A DNA stretch of 64,000 bases from Ryuthela nishihirai (taxonomy: Eukaryota > Arthropoda > Arachnida > Araneae > Heptathelidae): the NCBI GenBank assembly GCA_038380435.1, contig JAWZYU010000019.1, forward strand, positions 18,997,801 to 19,061,800, written 5' to 3'. The number at the start of each line of letters is the position of its first letter. Positions within the stretch are counted from its first letter, which is position 1. Made by a program: the position numbers and the translations under genes. Positions 41,061 through 53,445 of the stretch are shown here, in pieces. The notes beneath the pieces were generated by a model. That model worked only from the letters and a program-made list of their open reading frames with translations. It was not told the DNA's origin and ran no database searches.

Positions 41061-41818
41061 CAAAGGAAGTAGTTATCGGAATTTAAATTTCTACAACTTC
41101 ACGAAGGCCTATTTGTTCTAGGCTTCGTTTAACTATCAAAATAGTAAAAAAAAAAACAGACGTCATTTAGTTTTTTAATCATAAATCATATTTGAAGCAT
41201 TACCAACACTAGAGCAATGAAAAACACTTGAAGATGATTTATAACGACTGTTAAAAATGACATTGAAGAGGACAAAAAAAGAAGAAGCTAATTCATTTTG
41301 ACTTGCAAAAATTGATTAAAGAATTGTCCCTGTTCAAGTGCTGCAGAATGCAATTCTCTCACATAAGTAATGAATCAAAGGTTGCATTTGTTTTCTTATT
41401 CGTGAAACTTTCTTCTGATGACTTTCATAAAAACATTCAGTGAACTGAATGTTTATGTTTATGTTATTTGCGTTTCTTATTTATTGAATTTCAGCTGGCA
41501 ACTTTGATACGCTCAGAGGAGAGAGACATCTTGAAAATTCAAAAGATGTCCGATAATGAGATTTGTTTTCGTTTACTGCAATGAAGGGGAAAGGGATGTT
41601 GATGTATAAAATGGAGCTATCTGTCTAATAAGTGATAAATTTCCTTCGTGAGTATAAGAACTAAAAGCAAACTCGGGGGGTGACGAAAAATGGGACGTGA
41701 ATCAAATCTCCGTTGGTTGTTTTCCTCACGAGAACTTGTTTTCCTCACACGAATTCTCTGTAACGTATTGTGAAACTTCAGTGACAAGTTACATTCCTTC
41801 GGAGTCACTTCTTTGCAT
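41061..41818. other. AT-rich single-copy spacer
   Basis: No exon or repeat recognised. Confidence 0.4.
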
Positions 41819-41819
41819 A

Positions 41820-42018
41820 AAAATAATAAAAAAATAAATACCCCCTCAAGCAGCTGCTTGCCACAGAGGTCGGACAGGAGCCTGTCAGTTTATATGCCAC
41901 AGTAGAAGATCTGAGAGGATGGCAGGACCTCAGCAGAAAACAACACGAACATCCATGCCTTACCCGGGGCTCGAACCCAGGTCCCGTAGATCAGTAGCCA
42001 AGCGCGCTAACCACACGG
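41820..42018 (-). mobile_element. SINE-B copy, nearly full length
   Basis: Near-consensus tail, body and B-box. The head is lost after GCGCGCTAACCACACGGGC. Confidence 0.9.
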
Positions 42019-42403
42019 GCATACAATGGGTTAAATTCGCGAGATTACAAGGATCTCAATGGTTTAGAAAAGGTTGAGGAAAGGACACCCAACCTTCCCT
42101 GAGGAGACTGGACAGCTCCTGGGAGAGAAATTGTATCCTTCCGTCAGAGCCATCCAGAGCGTTCTTTAACATGCACGACCCATTATCTCATTCTTATCAT
42201 ATCCAATGCTTTACATGACATCGGTAGGATTTAGCGTGCATGGAGCCACGGATTTAACGCGCAGAGGGTGCGACTCTTCTGCACACGGAACCATGACGTC
42301 CCATAAGCTCAGTTTCTCTTTCATCGAGTGCAAAGCGAAAGTTAGAAGATAAATCAAACGCTAGCACAATTAGGACTCGAACCTGGGAACTTCAGATTAT
42401 GAG
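42019..42403 (-). mobile_element. Decayed SINE-A copy with internal rearrangement
   Basis: ACAATGGGTTAAATTCGCG, CATCCAGAGCGTTCTTTAAC and ACTCGAACCTGGGAACTTC keep the SINE-A order, but the middle (about 42175-42300) has extra sequence and a repeated TTTAACGCGCAGAGGGTG-like block. Confidence 0.75.
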
Positions 42404-42830
42404 TTGGATTTTTTTTTACCTCTGAGCGGCACCTTTTTGCACACAACGGACTAAATGATCAGGTCACAAGGACTTCGAAGGCTCATAGGAGGTTGGGGGA
42501 TTGGACCCACTGGAACAGCTGTTGGGAGACAGATGGTGGCCTCCCGTCAAGGCCATCCAGCGTGTTCTTTAACGTGCACAGGGTGCCCGTGTCTCGCACA
42601 CGGGGCCACGGTTTAACGTCTCATCCGACGGACGCCTTTCCAAGCCCATCGGTGTCCCGTACTGACCGTGGGCAGGGCGAAGATAAATCTCAACGCTGAT
42701 CCAAGCCCATCGGTGTCCCCTACTGACCGTGGGCAGGGCGGAGAATTTTGCGGAGATAAATCTCAACGCTGACCCAGATGGGACTCGAGCCTGGGAACTA
42801 CAAATTACGAGCCTGGCGCGCTACCGACCA
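42404..42830 (-). mobile_element. SINE-A copy with internal tandem duplication
   Basis: A full copy in which CCAAGCCCATCGGTGTCCC...GATAAATCTCAACGCTGA occurs twice (about 42639-42701 and 42702-42773). The first unit lacks GAGAATTTTGCG. The outer head is incomplete. Confidence 0.88.
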
Positions 42831-44338
42831 GAGGACTGAGTAGATTTTTTTTCATTATATCAAAAGTTAGTACATTTGAACATTGGAATTCTTTTTCCCA
42901 GCCATATAAAAATTGCTTTAATCTTGCGAACTTGTAAATGCGATTCAAACAAAAATCATCTAGTTGCCATATCCTACTCAATCGATATTGGAAATTCATT
43001 CGGATGCCTCCATCGGACGATTACTGTCAAACGATCTATCCTTCGATAAGATGGCCGCCCATCGTTCGGCGACCTCTACGGGAGTTCCACCTAGCCAAAA
43101 AATCTTTCCACGATCTGCAAACAATGCCAGTCCCTATCGCCTCGTCCCATCCGACGTCCGATTGAGGAATGTTTTCAGCGGCGTGTTTCTGACACGTCAT
43201 GTGAATATCGCCTAATCACGTCTGCCGGCCACACGCTGAGGTCACAACGAGCCGACAACCTAACTGCTGATCACATTAGTATGCGACGGCACGTGCTTCA
43301 GGTACGGTCGCCATTCGTTAGCCTTACCGCCCCAAGGCGGGCGGGTCCCGCGCCAGAGAAGTTGGGCCGCCCATTGGCGGCGTCCCATCCGTGTGAACAG
43401 ACACGCTGAGCTCCGCCCACCGCCCAAACCAGGGCCGGGAGAAATGGTCGAGGTCAAAAGGTCGCACCGCGTTCTGTCACACTGTATAGTCGGCATTCCT
43501 AATGACTATTGGACAGCTGTTGAGATGGAAGGACGGTGTTTATAACGCTGGCATTATGAAGTGGGGGGCAGGGCAAGGGTCATCGTGGTTAGGTCACGTA
43601 AAGCATATAATCGGCTGGGTGCGCTACGGTGTCATGCAGAGATTTCTTTTATTTTGCAGATGACTTTCCAATGACTGAGTGTCTAGAAATCATTGACATC
43701 ATGGTGTTATAAGAAGAAATGCAATTTAGAGATTTGATAGTGAAGGTTCTTATTGGAAGTTCAGAGAACATTTTAGGAAAAAAAATTTCTGGAAAATAAA
43801 CTAAATTTACTTTCAGTTTTTTTTTTTAGAGTTTTAAATTAATTATGGGGAATGTAATTATTAAAGGTTTGCCCCATTGTCAATTCATTTAGGACAACGT
43901 ACAGCAATAAAGTTTCAACCAACGGATTAATATTAATCCATTTAAGTGAAACTAAATTTTTCTAACTCAAGCTCCACGAGTTTATTATTTATCCTTTATT
44001 GGAGCCAAAACAAACTACTGTTTAAAAGCGCAGAAAATGGTTCCATATCACTGTTCTTAATATCACTTTACCTTATGAAACATTCAAATTTTCTGGAATT
44101 ACATTTTATTGTAAATGTACTCTTTGCTAACCATAATTTCAATACTTAAGCAGCTATTAAGGTACTACTGCTGCAGAGTTACTTAAACACAATTTCTTGT
44201 TAATGCACTTGTATGACAGTTTGGAATATTTTTGCGATGCTTAATTTTGCATATTTTATGAGCAATTAATACATGTGGAAATTTGTTTTAGAGATTGGTT
44301 CGATTCGTTTGATGAAAAAGTGACTTTAATAACCTTTC
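42831..44338. other. Single-copy region with a GC-rich island
   Basis: Positions 42990-43480 are GC-rich, with AAGATGGCCGCC (43048), an inverted CCAAT (GCCCATTGGCGGCG, about 43372) and GC-box-like CCGCCCACCGCCC (about 43416). This resembles a promoter or enhancer in composition. No exon recognised. 43640-44338 is AT-rich. Confidence 0.35.
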
Positions 44339-44339
44339 C

Positions 44340-44880
44340 ATGTTTATCCCTCAATCGCTGTGTCCCGCTCAGTTTCTTCCCACACAAAATGTTAGCTATC
44401 TGTTACAACTCTCGGCTGTTGTGTTTTCTAGATGCTTCTTGTGCTTTATAAGTTAAACTATCAAGCCAAAGTTTCTAACTAGTTGCTAACTGATCCTTTA
44501 CACATTTAGTAAGCTCTTTGTAATGTTTTCTGTTAGGACTAGTAGGGTGTTGATTAAGATTATTCCTGTTATTCCTTCTCTCAGGAATAAGCTCCAATGT
44601 CTTATTACCAAGCCAAGATAACTTTGCTTCCTATACCCCTTTTTCGTCAAAATAGTACTGTTGGTTTCAGGAAAAGCCTGTTTAAACTGATACCATTCTT
44701 CGACTTCAGTAGTAGGCAAACCATAGTTCTCTTAATATCTGTGTAGCTTATCAAGGAATGCTTCAGTTCTATCTAGATCTTTCGGAGCTCAGTGTTAAAG
44801 GTAATTCTCTTAATCTTAGCAAAAATTCTAAAGCTTCATTTGTAATACACTGTGGACAAGGTAATGGTCAAATGCCTCCT
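44340..44880 (-). mobile_element. RTE-like LINE fragment
   Basis: Over about 500 bp it parallels 57230-57760 of the minus-strand LINE at 58 kb (shared GGACTAGTAGGGTGTTGATT-like and TTCTTCCCACA blocks). It covers the linker between endonuclease and reverse transcriptase only, with several frame breaks. Confidence 0.82.
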
Positions 44881-44894
44881 TTTCATCCACTGGA

Positions 44895-45269
44895 TTGGAT
44901 TGTTTTACCTCTGAGCGGCACTTTTTTGCACACCATGGGCTAAATGGCCAGGCCACAAGGACCCCGAAGGCTCAGAGAAGGTTGGGGGAGGGGACCCACT
45001 GGAACAGCTGTTGGGAGACAGATGGTAGCCTCCCATCAAGCGTGTTCTTTAACGTGCACAGGGTATGGCTCTCCCGCACACGGGGCCACGGCTTAACATC
45101 CCATCCGACGGATGGCGGCATTTTCAAGCCCATCGGTGTCCCTTACTGACCGTGGGCAGGGCGGGGAAATTTTGAGGAGATAAATCTCAACGCTCACCCA
45201 GCTGGGACTCGAACCTGGGAACTACAGATTACGAGCCTGGAGCGCTACCGACTGAGCCATCCCCGCCCC
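44895..45269 (-). mobile_element. SINE-A copy, full length
   Basis: Exact duplication TTTCATCCACTGGA (44881-44894 and 45270-45283). Near consensus; a small deletion removes GTCAAGGCCATCC in the middle. The right flank (45278-45325) looks like an older SINE-A scrap. Confidence 0.94.
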
Positions 45270-45325
45270 TTTCATCCACTGGACAACTGTTAGTAGGCAG
45301 ATGAGAGTCTATCACCAAAGGCATC

Positions 45326-46675
45326 TAGAGCGAGTCATCCGATAAAATCGACTTCTGTAGGCGACGTAGAAGTACTGCGATACGATACAACTGGATCCAA
45401 GTATTCACCATTCTCAAGAATTGCTGCCTGAAATTATTTTTACGGAACAGTAGGTGGGACCTCAGGGACAGATATAAATTTCGTGTTTCAGTAACTAAAA
45501 GCCTTATTGGGGACTACGACACCATTTGGAAGATTACCTTCAATTCCGAAGAAATCTGTAGAACTTGGAAGAGCTCATTATTTGAACATATATGGAAGCT
45601 GGGGCATTTTATTTTTCCGCAAAAATTGATTGAAACTTAAAGAGGAACACCTGTTCCACCTTCGAGTAAGGCGTGGTGTTCGTTTTTTTCAATATTAGAT
45701 CACTATGATTTTTATAAAAGATAATTTATTGTTAAATATTCCATCTTCTGTAACTCTCTAAATATTGAACGAAATATTGTTGAAAATTGAGGTTTAATAG
45801 ATATGATTACGATCTTTATCTTCAATCCCTTTTTCCATGAAGTGCATATTTTATCTAAAGAGCTACAAAGTTCCATTTTAATGACATGAAAATTTTCCAA
45901 TATTTTGGTAGGTAGTTTGGCAGTGTACTATTCACTTTATACAATAGCAGTTACAGTAATGAAAAGTTTTCAGGTTATCAATTCAATTTTACATTACTGT
46001 CAATTCATTATCTTCCCCTTTCAGACGAAAACTTCGCATTGAAAGACGACCTAGAAAGCATAATAAAAAAAGATCCTTCTCAGAATCGATTTCTCTAATT
46101 CGATATCTTCAGCAAGGGCAGCAGATTCACAGAATTGGGAAATCTGCACTTTCCAGGCTCGGCGATCACCACCAGAGCCGGAATCGAAAGCACCAGGGGT
46201 TTATTTTCAGCGTGTGACCATCGGTAATCCCGTGTTTCCATGACGACAAGTTGATTCCTCATGCGCGGTTTCGAGACTGAAGTGTTCTCTCGTCTCTTCT
46301 ACGCTGGTGATCTCGTCATCCGAGAGTGCTCAGAAGAGCAGAGCTCTGTCTCTCGGACAGCGAAAAGGAGGGAGAAGTGCACTGCTAGGGTCGAGGGAAA
46401 CAGGGAAGAGTGCGATTTCCAGGGAACTCAATGAAGACACAAGAGCAGCAGAGGGAATGTGTTCAATGGTGTTGAACACAAGTTGTTCACGTCTCTGAAC
46501 AAGAATCATCCGGAAGGAATCATCTTAAGTCGATTCCCAACCGATCTCGAACATAATTGTGCACTTCAATATATCAGAAAACTTTAGATTTTTTTTTGTC
46601 CTTTTCGGTTTCGAATTATTGGTTCTTAAAATCAAAGGCAATGTAAGTGTAAAATTTTTTTTTATTACTTTAATT
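45326..46675. other. Single-copy region
   Basis: AT-rich to 46000. Positions 46020-46500 are GC-richer, with open frames that have no known domain. No repeat recognised. Confidence 0.35.
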
Positions 46676-46690
46676 TCTTTTTTAAGCAGT

Positions 46691-47067
46691 TGGGTTGGAT
46701 TGTTTTACCTCTGAGCGGCACTTTTTTGCACACCATGGGCTAAATGGCCAGATCACACGGACCCCGAAGGTTGGGAGAGGTGACCTACTGGAACAGCTGT
46801 TGGGAGACAGATGGTAGACTCCCATCAAGGAAATCCAGCGTGTTCTTTAACGTGCACAGGGTATGGCTCTCCCGCACACGAGGCCACGGCTTAACGTCCC
46901 ATCCGACGGACGGCGGCCTTTCCAAGCCCATCGGTGTCCCCTACTGACCGTGGGCAGGGCGGGGAGTTTTGCGGAGATAAATCTCAACGCTGACCCAGCT
47001 GCGACTCGAACCTGGGAACTACAGATTACGAGCCTGGCGCGCTACCGACTGAGCCACCCCCGCCCCT
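46691..47067 (-). mobile_element. SINE-A copy, full length
   Basis: Duplication TTTTTTAAGCAGT (ending 46690, and again ending about 47085). Near consensus, with an 11-bp gap in the GGCTCAGAGAAGG block. Confidence 0.93.
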
Positions 47068-47085
47068 CTTTTTTTTTTAAGCAGT

Positions 47086-47697
47086 ATCACTGGTGTGTGC
47101 TTTTCGTAAGGGAAAAATTTAAATTAAGAAACGACGATAGAAGCTAATTGACAAGTTGTGAAAAAAAAAAGATTCAGCGACAAAGGGCAAATACCATGGA
47201 GGGATGAAAACAACAGCGTCCATCTCCCCTTACCTCTAAAATGGGCTTTTCTAGAAAAGGGACCCGATGATGAAGGAATGTTTTCCCTTATCGGGTCTTT
47301 CTGTTCAGGTGTCACCTTCCACACATATTTTTCGTCTTATTACATTGACAGCTGCTGTCAGACAATCGTGTAAAATATGATATATAACAAAATATATCCA
47401 CTTGTATTTTCCCAAACGGAAGTACTATAAATAATTCTGTTGATAAACTAATGCATAGCACACACTCAGCATTATTCTACTATTATCTTAACTTTCAGGT
47501 GCATGTAATATTTTTTGAAACTGCAGGTCTTAATTGAGGACTATCGCACAATTGCCGTTAAATTCTATTTAGAAATCCGAAAATTTTAATTACTGATAAG
47601 TTTCAACTTCAAGTAACTGAAAATGGCCAAGAAGTTATTTATTTTCCAAATTTTTATATAAATGCATTCTAAACAAAATATAACTATTTTACCCTAC
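47086..47697. other. AT-rich spacer
   Basis: A short inverted repeat (GACCCGAT...ATCGGGTC, 47261-47297). Nothing else recognised. Confidence 0.4.
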
Positions 47698-47707
47698 TTC
47701 ATCATAA

Positions 47708-47915
47708 ATGCCGTCCCATGGCCGAGTGGTTAGCGCGCTTGGCTACTGATCTAAGGGACCTGGGTTCGAGCCCCGGGTAAGGCATGGCTGTTTGTGTCGT
47801 TTTTCTGCTGAGGTCCTGCCATCCTCTCAGATCTTCTATTATTGCATATAAACTGACAGGCTCCTGTCAGACCTATGTGGCAAGCAGCTGCTTGGGGGGT
47901 ATTTATTTTTTTATT
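47708..47915 (+). mobile_element. SINE-B copy, full length
   Basis: Exact duplication TTCATCATAA (47698-47707 and 47916-47925). Both promoter boxes intact. Confidence 0.94.
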
Positions 47916-48185
47916 TTCATCATAATGCGAATTATTCTAAGGTGCAAATAGCAAAAAAAAAAAGAAAAAGAGTTCATACTTTCTGATCGGCAAAAAGTTA
48001 CGTAAACTGTTTAAAATTTACTTTAAAACTAGAAAATATATCAAGAGTAACTTCGACAGTGAATTTTTTTTGTGTGATAAAAATTGTATCAATGATAAAA
48101 GGACTGAAAAAAAAGGGCTACATAGAAAGAATTAAATCAAAAATATTTTTAATGACAGCAAATTTTAGTCTTTTAAACATAAAAA

Positions 48186-48360
48186 TTAAAAAAAAAGACC
48201 CCTCAAGCAGTTGCTTGCCACAGAGGTCTGAGAGGAACCCATAAAAGTTTAATACGCCATAGAGAAGATTTGTGAGGAAGACGACACCTCGGTACAAAGA
48301 CAACACAACAAGCATCCTTACCTTAATTGTGGATTCGTACCTAGGTCACGCGGCCACCAG
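48186..48360 (-). mobile_element. Decayed SINE-B copy
   Basis: Tail (GACCCCTCAAGCAGTTGCTT) and body (TTTAATACGCCATAGAG) are clear. The head is reduced to CTAGGTCACGCGGCCACC. Confidence 0.75.
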
Positions 48361-49598
48361 AAAGGGAAAAAAAAATTCGACAGTTGTTTTTATTTTTACC
48401 TCCGAGAGCCACTCGCAAAAAGTATTAGAGCTCACAAGTGAACTGCAAAAATGTCCATGAACCTGTTCAGCTTATATCTTAGCTCGAAGAATGGATCAAC
48501 TGAAATCTTTGCAGAGGAAGACAGGAGAAACCAGCGTACCAGGAAGAAAAATAAAGTGTACCAAAAACTGTGAATGAGATAAGAGACTTCAAGCGACGTT
48601 TTTTGTCTTATGTGTAGTGCAACAATCACATAACATCTTCCTATATCTAGAAGTGACGATGACAGCATCCATTAGCAACCTTGTCTTTTGGCCTAAAGAG
48701 CCCAGCGAGCAGAAATCTCGTGTAAAGATGCTGCATCTTCCTCAGAGCATCTGCTGAGAAGTATTGTGATCAAGAGAGGAAAAAACAGAAGAAAACCTCG
48801 ACCCTCCATTTCGAGTGATGTTGCTAATGGCGAGGGCTCGAGAGGCAGCCGAGTACAAAGAAGGGTCGAACTAAGAAAACAATTTACGTTAAACACAGTT
48901 TACTGATAATGGCCCCCCTTAACAACCCAGGGCCATTAATGGAGGAACACCGAGCCAGATAATTGATATCCCGGGGCGTCCAGGGACATAGAGAAATACT
49001 GATAGCATTAAGAGCAGACCACACAGCGACCGGGGAGCCCGGTCTCCTATGAATGAATATAACACGCTAGTCGTCTGGGTTCTTCGAGTAAAGTAACAAC
49101 AGTGCTGCTCGCTGTAGCCAGACTCGGCATCTTTTACATGAAGAAGGAAATAATTGTTTAGAGGAAATGCCATCCGAGGCATTTGCTCAGCGAAGCTGTC
49201 GACTCACGGTGAAAGTTTAGGATGAATACTTAGGTTTGATTTAATTAAAGGTTTGCGGCTTTAAATGATATGAGAATAGTAACGAGATGTGATAAAGACT
49301 CTGTAATTGAAGCAGTTCTAATTCCACAGTATTCTTGGCAAATATCTTACAAGACTCGTTAAATATATGCTTTTCTTTAATTTTTATTGGTGAGCTTAAA
49401 GAGTGTTCGAAAAGAACTATCTGTTTGCTAGTTAGTCTTCCTTTTTCATATTTAGGGTACATCAGCTGAGCCATCAAGAGTAGAAGTCTGCTGAATTTGG
49501 ACGAAACTAGTTGAATGATTCCTTGGTCTTTTGGTCTATTTACTAGTTATATGTAGCACGAGAAAACAAATTACTTCTCAAATAGTTTGTCACTGAAA
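48361..49598. other. Single-copy region with a GC-richer island
   Basis: Positions 48900-49200 are single copy and GC-richer (CCCGGGGCGTCCAGGGAC near 48970). Short frames only. No element recognised. Confidence 0.35.
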
Positions 49599-49599
49599 T

Positions 49600-49755
49600 C
49601 CGTCATATAAAAGCCAGAGAGAGATTTCTGCAGAAGACAAGGCTTTAGAAGAAAGACAACAAGCCAAAAAGAAAACCTATACTTGATTCAGGATCTGAAT
49701 CCGGGTCTTTTTGTTCTGCAGCTAAATCACGCTAGCCGTTCCAAGAAGGGAAATA
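49600..49755 (-). mobile_element. Very decayed SINE-B copy
   Basis: Order preserved: TCATATAAAAGCC, GCAGAAGACAAGG, GATCTGAATCCGGGTC (B-box), AATCACGCTAGCCG (A-box side). The tail is missing. Confidence 0.55.
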
Positions 49756-50440
49756 CGAATCAATTTAAAATGCCAGTTGCGTCGTAAAAACCTTAAGTCA
49801 ATACCAGAAATGTTCTTAAAAGTTTTCAATTAGCAGTAATCAGAATAAAACAGAAATAAGGAAAAAATTATGTTCAACTGAATAGAATCGACTTGAGACA
49901 AGGACCCCACGTTGAGAAACACTTCTTTGGGATAACTTAATTCGGGGGTAATTGAGTAGGAGAGAAATTATGGAAGTAACTAAGAATACCGATTTTCCTC
50001 TAAGAAAGTAATTTCAAACGAGGCTCTCATAGCCTCCCAGAGGGCATTTTTTTCTGTGGAAATATGTTAAATGTCAAATACTTTCTATATTAGTTATGCA
50101 TGTTTTATTTTCACAGTAAAACTTGATGTTCATCGATCAAAATATTGGTAAATTTATGTACAAGGTAAATATTTTTTAAACAAGGTAAAATTTAGCAACT
50201 TATTTTATACTCTTAGGGTAGCGGTTCTCAAAAAAAAAAATGGGAACCGCTGCTCTAAGAGATTCGCAACACTGTCTTGCAGGATGTGTGGAAGCGGAGC
50301 CTCAGCTACAAGGATCCACGAAATATTGACAGCCAACTGAATTTTGGTCAGTTAAAACGAGAGTTGGGTGATCAAAGGTCGGTTAATCGAGATTTTACTC
50401 GATTTAAATTAAGAAATAAAGTTTCGCGACGTCCATTTGA
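49756..50440. other. AT-rich spacer with a tiny palindrome
   Basis: Positions 50217-50265 hold TAGCGGTTCTCA and TGGGAACCGCTG arms around an A run, flanked by CTCTTAGG / CTCTAAGA. This is possibly a minimal hAT remnant. Nothing else. Confidence 0.4.
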
Positions 50441-50443
50441 GGC

Positions 50444-50560
50444 CCACTGAGGTCCTGCCATCCTCTCAGACCTTCTACTATGGCATATAAACTGACAGGT
50501 TCCTGTCAGACCTCTGTGGCAAGCAGCTGCTTGAGGGGGTATTAATTATTTATTTTATTT
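50444..50560 (+). mobile_element. SINE-B copy, 5' truncated
   Basis: Starts at CCACTGAGGTCCTGCC and continues to the hairpins and the GGGGGTATTAATTATTTATT tail. Head missing. Confidence 0.9.
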
Positions 50561-51447
50561 ACTTACTCCTAAGAATGAATGTAACTTTTTTTTTTTGAGA
50601 ACTTATTGGTCCATATATATATTTTTCCATCCCTCTCTCCAAACAAGCAAGAACAAAAAGGTTGAAAAATACTGCTCCAGAAATTTATAGATTGATGAGT
50701 CGAAATCCGATCAGACTGTAACAGTGATTGAAGTGAGGGAGAAAATATTTCGTCTGAATTTTTTTTTAAGAATATTTAAAGTGGAGGGAGGAGTCGGTGG
50801 GGAATGACATATTTGGTACATAAACACTTGAGAAAATAAGTCGTCTGGAAGGTTGAGCGAGTTTAAAAGACATTTGGAATGCAGACAGCTGAGAATATTT
50901 CTTCTCCGTGAAAACAAAATGAACTTTTATTGTGCAGTTGGTGTGAAATCAACAGAGAAATCCATCAGATGAGACAAGCGAATCATTTTAGTTTTTATTG
51001 TTCGTCTACTTTTTCGTTTACTGCGAAATCTTTTCATCTTCCTCGTGCTCGCATTTATGCCTTCTGAAAATGTAAGCAACGCGAATCACTGGGGTGTGAG
51101 TTCAGCTTCCCCAGTCATCAACGCGACTCGACGCTCGGCTGTGAGAGTGTTTTTCGCCGCAAACGGCCGTAGTTTGGTCGTCGAGACGGTCTTCGCAAGA
51201 GCAAAGTGGCGAGGGATCACTCTCGCGATTTGTTCCAATTCAATGTTCCGTGGCATGTGCTGTAGGGAGCTACGACTCAACGTGCCCCCCTCCCTCCTCC
51301 CACTAATCGGATTGTTTCTTCGATTGAGTCCATGAATTAATCATGAAGCAGGAGAGAAGTGTGGTAGACCACATATAGGAGGTCCAGAGGGTGGCTCTCC
51401 CAAATGTTTGAAGATGGGAAGAAAGCTAGAGGCGAATTTGTAGTGCC
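50561..51447. other. Single-copy region with a GC-rich stretch
   Basis: Positions 51040-51340 are GC-rich, with open frames in both directions (96 codons on plus) and no recognised domain. Confidence 0.35.
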
Positions 51448-51459
51448 ATCTTCTGAGGG

Positions 51460-51815
51460 TTGGGTTGTTTTACCTCTGAGCGGCACTTTTTTGCACACCA
51501 TGGGCTAAATGGCCAGGTCACATGGACCCCGAAGGCTCAGAGAAGGTTGGGGGAGGGGACCCACTGGAACAGCTGTTGGGAGACAGATGGTAGCCTCCCG
51601 TCAAGGCCATCCAGTGTGTTCTTTAACGTGCACAGGGTATGGCTCTCCCGCACACGGGCCACGGCTTAATGTCCCATCGACGGACGGCGGCCTTTCCAAG
51701 CCCATCGGTGTCCCCTACTGACCGTGGGCAGGGCGGGGAATTTTGCGGAGATTAATCTCAACGCTGACCCAGCTGGGACTCGAACCTGGGAACTACAGAT
51801 TACGAGCCTGGCGCT
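51460..51815 (-). mobile_element. SINE-A copy, 5' truncated
   Basis: Exact duplication ATCTTCTGAGGG (51448-51459 and 51816-51827). Near consensus but ends at GAGCCTGGCGCT, so the A-box is missing. Confidence 0.94.
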
Positions 51816-52149
51816 ATCTTCTGAGGGAGTACGTAGCATATAGAAACTCATAACTCTTAATCACACTTTGGGAATTTCAGTGGAAGATGACGCGAGTTTT
51901 TTCTTCTTATATTTAGATGCTAACGTTTTTGCACTTTCCGTCACTAACGACTAAGTCACTGAGGTTCTCTCTAACCCAAACTTAGTGAAGAGTCACTAGG
52001 AAAAATAACTGTATTCTTAAAGAGCCGCAAGAATAATTCTCTAAAAACGTATGTTTTTAAGCAATGAGTCATAAACTTAAACCAAAGGAGACAAATTAAG
52101 CTTTGAATCATTTCTTAAAAGTTCCTTGTCTACCAGAAAATACTGTCGT

Positions 52150-52386
52150 ACAAAAATTTAAACGGAAAAGAGTTGATTGGAGACGATGGTGAAGGACTGG
52201 TTTTCGTCAATGAACATTTAATCCCTGAACTAAAGCATGTGCTATATGAAACTAAAAAGTTTCAACGTGCTAATGGATTCAAATACGTGTGGACTAGGGA
52301 TTGCAAAATATTTTTGCGACGTAGTGATACTAGCCCTGTAATACGTGTTAGATTCTTAGAAGACCTAAATGCTATTCAGGTTTGAT
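52150..52386 (+). pseudogene. LINE ORF1 C-terminal fragment (FP-like)
   Basis: Reads VFVNEHLIPELKHVLYETKK, then GFKYVWTRDCKIFLRRSDTS and VIRVRFLEDL to a stop at 52384. The pattern V-N-E-x-L, F-K-Y-V-W-T-R-x-x-K-I-x-x-R is the FP25K-like C-terminal domain found in ORF1 of many arthropod LINEs. The rest of ORF1 is missing at the 5' truncation. Confidence 0.78.
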
Positions 52387-52394
52387 AGTTACCG

Positions 52395-53445
52395 ATTTGT
52401 ATTTTTGTATTTATTTCTTTTTCTCTGTGATGTTTGTTGGTAATTTTTCTCTTATTCAGTTAAATATGTGCAGTGCTAGAGCACATTTTGATGAATTTTT
52501 GACGTACTTGGGGACTTTTCAGGAAAGACCGAGATTAATTATATTGACAGAAATTTGGATCTACTCCTAGGAAGTCTCACTGTACAAAATAGACGTTTAC
52601 AAGTGCTTCTCATTTTGTAGGGATGATTATAGATCAGGTGGAGTATTAATTTATGTTAGCTGCGACATCGATGCTATACAACAACCAATCACAATGAATT
52701 GCGCAGACATTGCGGTTTTAAAACTTGAAATTGAAAACAAAGAGTGGACATTAATGGCTGTATACAGATCTCCTTCTGAAAATTATCTAATTTCATTTCC
52801 GAAGTAAACGGAATCCTAGAATCACTTGATACTCTTAATATTCTCTATCTTGGAGATATTAATATTAACTTATTAAATGACAACACAAACACTGATGAAT
52901 ATCTAGGACTATTAGCAGAAAATGGTTTACTTAATATGATAGAAGAGCCAACCAGAATTACGGAGAACTCGTCTACATGTATTGATCATGTATTTCTTAG
53001 AACCAAAGAATTATATAACTGTAATATATTTCTGGATGACAATGGAATTACAGACCACTGCTTAGTTAAGGTTAATTTAGATATTAAAATTGAACAAAAA
53101 TTAAAAAATGATGAAATAAAAATGGTGGATTTAAAAAGATTAACGAACTTAATTGCAAATATAAAATGGGATGATATATATATTGACGGCTCTGTTAATG
53201 CTTCTTTTAAAAATTTAATTGATACACCAAGCCATTTAATTGATGATTCAACGAAGGTAAAGAAAAAACGTTTTAAGAAAATTAAACCGTGGATGACAAA
53301 TGAATTAGCAATTTTAATAAATTATCGTAACACTCTGTATAAGGAAATGAAGAATCCCACAGATATGTCGCTTAAACTGTCATTTTCCCGATACAGAAAT
53401 TTTGTTACTAGTGCCATAAGGGAAACAAAAACAATACTTTACTAA
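52395..53445 (+). pseudogene. LINE ORF2 APE-type endonuclease, broken
   Basis: Blocks in order: FSLIQLNMCSARAHFDEFL and PRLIILTEIWIYS, a stop at 52568-52570, SGGVLIYVSCDIDA, MAVYRSPSENY, a frameshift near 52795, LYLGDININLLNDN, and ITDHCLVKVNL (T-D-H replaces the usual S-D-H). One stop and one frameshift inactivate it. The following linker continues to a frameshift near 53440. Confidence 0.82.

Noticed and set aside
40475..41086. Open frame of 203 codons (+)
   Set aside because: It runs through two antisense SINE-A copies; the same peptide pieces recur wherever SINE-A occurs. Not a gene.
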